A DNA stretch of 64,000 bases from Thalassotalea sp. 1_MG-2023 (GTDB lineage: Bacteria; Pseudomonadota; Gammaproteobacteria; Enterobacterales; Alteromonadaceae), in NCBI RefSeq assembly GCF_030546745.1, contig NZ_JAUOPD010000013.1, forward strand, positions 54,226 through 118,225, given 5' to 3'. Numbering within the stretch: the first letter of the stretch is position 1; each line of letters opens with the position of its first letter. Below are positions 62,816-64,000 of the stretch, in pieces. The notes beneath the pieces are model-generated. The model had not been told where the DNA came from and made no database searches. It saw only the letters and a program-made list of their open reading frames with translations. A program made the position numbers and the translations under genes.

Positions 62816-63604
62816 ATGGAACGACTAATCTATTTCTTTCTTAGCGTATATATCTTTATTGGCGACGCATATGGTCAAAGTGAATCATTGCGCGTTATCG
62901 GGGTAGACGAACCGCCTGCAAGTTATCTTGCCGATAATGGTCAAGCTGAAGGCTATGTTGTTGATATAGTGAAAGCGTTGCTAGCTGAATTGAATATATC
63001 TACCAAGATACAAATATCTCCAGAAGCGCGTGTTTTAAATATAGCAAAAAACAATGCCAATATTTTATTGTTTAGCTTTTCACGCACTGCCTTTAGAGAA
63101 CATAGCTTTCACTGGATAGGTAAAGTATTAACCAAAAAATGGCAGGCTTTTACGACCATTGATAACACCCTTGAAATAAACTCGCTTCAGGATTTAAGGC
63201 AGATAAGTAACATTGGTGTTGTTCGTGGTGATGTCCGTGAAGAGTGGTTAATTAACCGTGGTTTTAACAACTTGTATTCAGTCACTTACCCGGCTCAAAA
63301 TGTTCGGCTACTGGCTAAGAAAAGATTGCCAGTTATTGTCTACGAACAACAAGGATTAAGTTATATTTGTCGTCAACTGGGCATCGAGAACGAATTTAAA
63401 TCTATTTTTACTGTGCATCAAGCTGATGTTTATTTGCTTATGTCTAAACGTACATCTCCTGAAGTTGTGGCAAACGTTACCAAAGCTTTTTATCGATTAA
63501 AACAGAGTGGAAAGTTACGTGAAATCAGTGAGAACTGGTATTCAAAATTAGCGCTTCTGTACCCTAACATGCATGTCATAGAAGAAGATTTTATCAGTTT
63601 TTAG
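62816..63604 (+). CDS. Periplasmic solute-binding protein (family 3), orphan
   Basis: The 262-residue protein has a signal peptide (LIYFFLSVYIFIGDAYGQ) and the family 3 fold: VIGVDEPPASYLADNGQAEG, YVVDIVKALLAELNISTKIQ, LLFSFSRTAFREHSFHWIGK and a C-terminal KAFYRLKQSGKLREISENWY. It lies 81 bp after the CheW gene on the same strand. With no permease nearby it may deliver a ligand to a chemoreceptor or other sensor, which would fit the CheW neighbour. That link is inference. Confidence 0.85.
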   Translation: MERLIYFFLSVYIFIGDAYGQSESLRVIGVDEPPASYLADNGQAEGYVVDIVKALLAELNISTKIQISPEARVLNIAKNNANILLFSFSRTAFREHSFHWIGKVLTKKWQAFTTIDNTLEINSLQDLRQISNIGVVRGDVREEWLINRGFNNLYSVTYPAQNVRLLAKKRLPVIVYEQQGLSYICRQLGIENEFKSIFTVHQADVYLLMSKRTSPEVVANVTKAFYRLKQSGKLREISENWYSKLALLYPNMHVIEEDFISF

Positions 63605-64000
63605 TTGACGCTTTAACTGAGTTTACTCATAAATTAGCTAATGTAACCCTGTGGTGATCAGTCAGTAAATTTCACGTTGTTTATTATTCTATTGCTAGAA
63701 AAATCCTTTTTAGTCACAACATTTTCATCTTGTAGGTGTATTTAAATAAACCTACTTGTACTTAAGCGATGCGTTTCTAGCCGTTATTTTATACGTGAAA
63801 TAGCTCAATATTCCTTCGTCAAAAGACTTTGAATTCCAATTATAATAATATATTACAAACATAAATTATTGCTAACTAATTGTTTTGATTTGTATATTTA
63901 TATTTGTTATTCAAGTGTTCGGTTGTGTAGTGGCACAATAAATTTGGCCATCTAATTAGAGGTGATAGAATCACCGCAACTGATTAGGTATTAATATGAC
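63605..64000. other. Terminal intergenic region with a small palindrome
   Basis: About 396 AT-rich bases to the window edge. The perfect inverted repeat GGTGAT-AGA-ATCACC (63961-63975) is followed by an ATG at 63996 that may begin the next gene. Nothing further can be supported. Confidence 0.4.

Overview
The window is AT-rich gammaproteobacterial chromosome. A GlmS and DeoR-type regulator pair, an ectABC-ask cluster, Zur with a histidine-rich TonB receptor, an AcnA-type aconitase, LytTR and NtrC-type signalling genes and ATACCAATTCG-bounded repeats point to a marine Alteromonadales bacterium of the Colwellia/Thalassotalea type. That placement is inference from gene content and style, not from a search.

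Layout. 1-2140: end of a DeoR-family regulator gene and glmS. About 2164-18245: a Tn7-like transposon in the classical site just past glmS. Its glmS-proximal end has three TnsB-site cores at exactly 20-bp spacing and its distal end has three widely spaced inverted cores, the Tn7 right/left layout. Cargo next to the right end is hsdM-hsdS-prrC-hsdR, a type I restriction system with an embedded PrrC anticodon nuclease. Then come tnsA and tnsB. tnsC and the start of tnsD are deleted, leaving a tnsB/tnsD junction, so the element should be unable to move by itself. Distal cargo is a small orphan domain protein, a DEDDh exonuclease, a HigA-like gene broken by a 16-bp duplication, and a two-gene unit of an unknown protein plus a DyP-type peroxidase-like protein. 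The probable native glmS terminator lies beyond the element at 18271-18317.

18.3-26.2 kb: a methyltransferase, two exported beta-lactamase-fold serine hydrolases, a membrane AraC-type regulator and a LytS/LytTR-type two-component pair. 26.6-46.5 kb: a five-gene phosphorelay (NtrC-type sigma-54 activator, stand-alone DHp domain, CHASE3 kinase, CheY-like receiver, hybrid kinase) among envelope and stress genes: DUF1328, beta-barrel protein, PagL-like deacylase, MAPEG, BON, DUF502, phosphatase, hemerythrin, YihY, entericidin-like lipoprotein, MscS. Upstream of several of these I find -24/-12 (sigma-54) promoter-like sequences at plausible distances, which suggests a local RpoN regulon. Aconitase and a diguanylate cyclase are interleaved.

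46.6-51.1 kb: zinc module with Zur, an AztD-like zinc-chaperone lipoprotein and a TonB receptor behind two identical 17-bp Zur-box-like palindromes. 51.5-51.8 kb: a MITE-like repeat. 51.9-55.3 kb: AraC-type regulator, a SnoaL-like/DJ-1 protein, thioredoxin and CcdA. 55.5-63.6 kb: the ectoine operon ectA-ectB-ectC-ask with a coupled Na+/solute symporter and an 89-residue partner, flanked by two orphan solute-binding proteins and a CheW protein. No rRNA, tRNA or CRISPR array was recognised.
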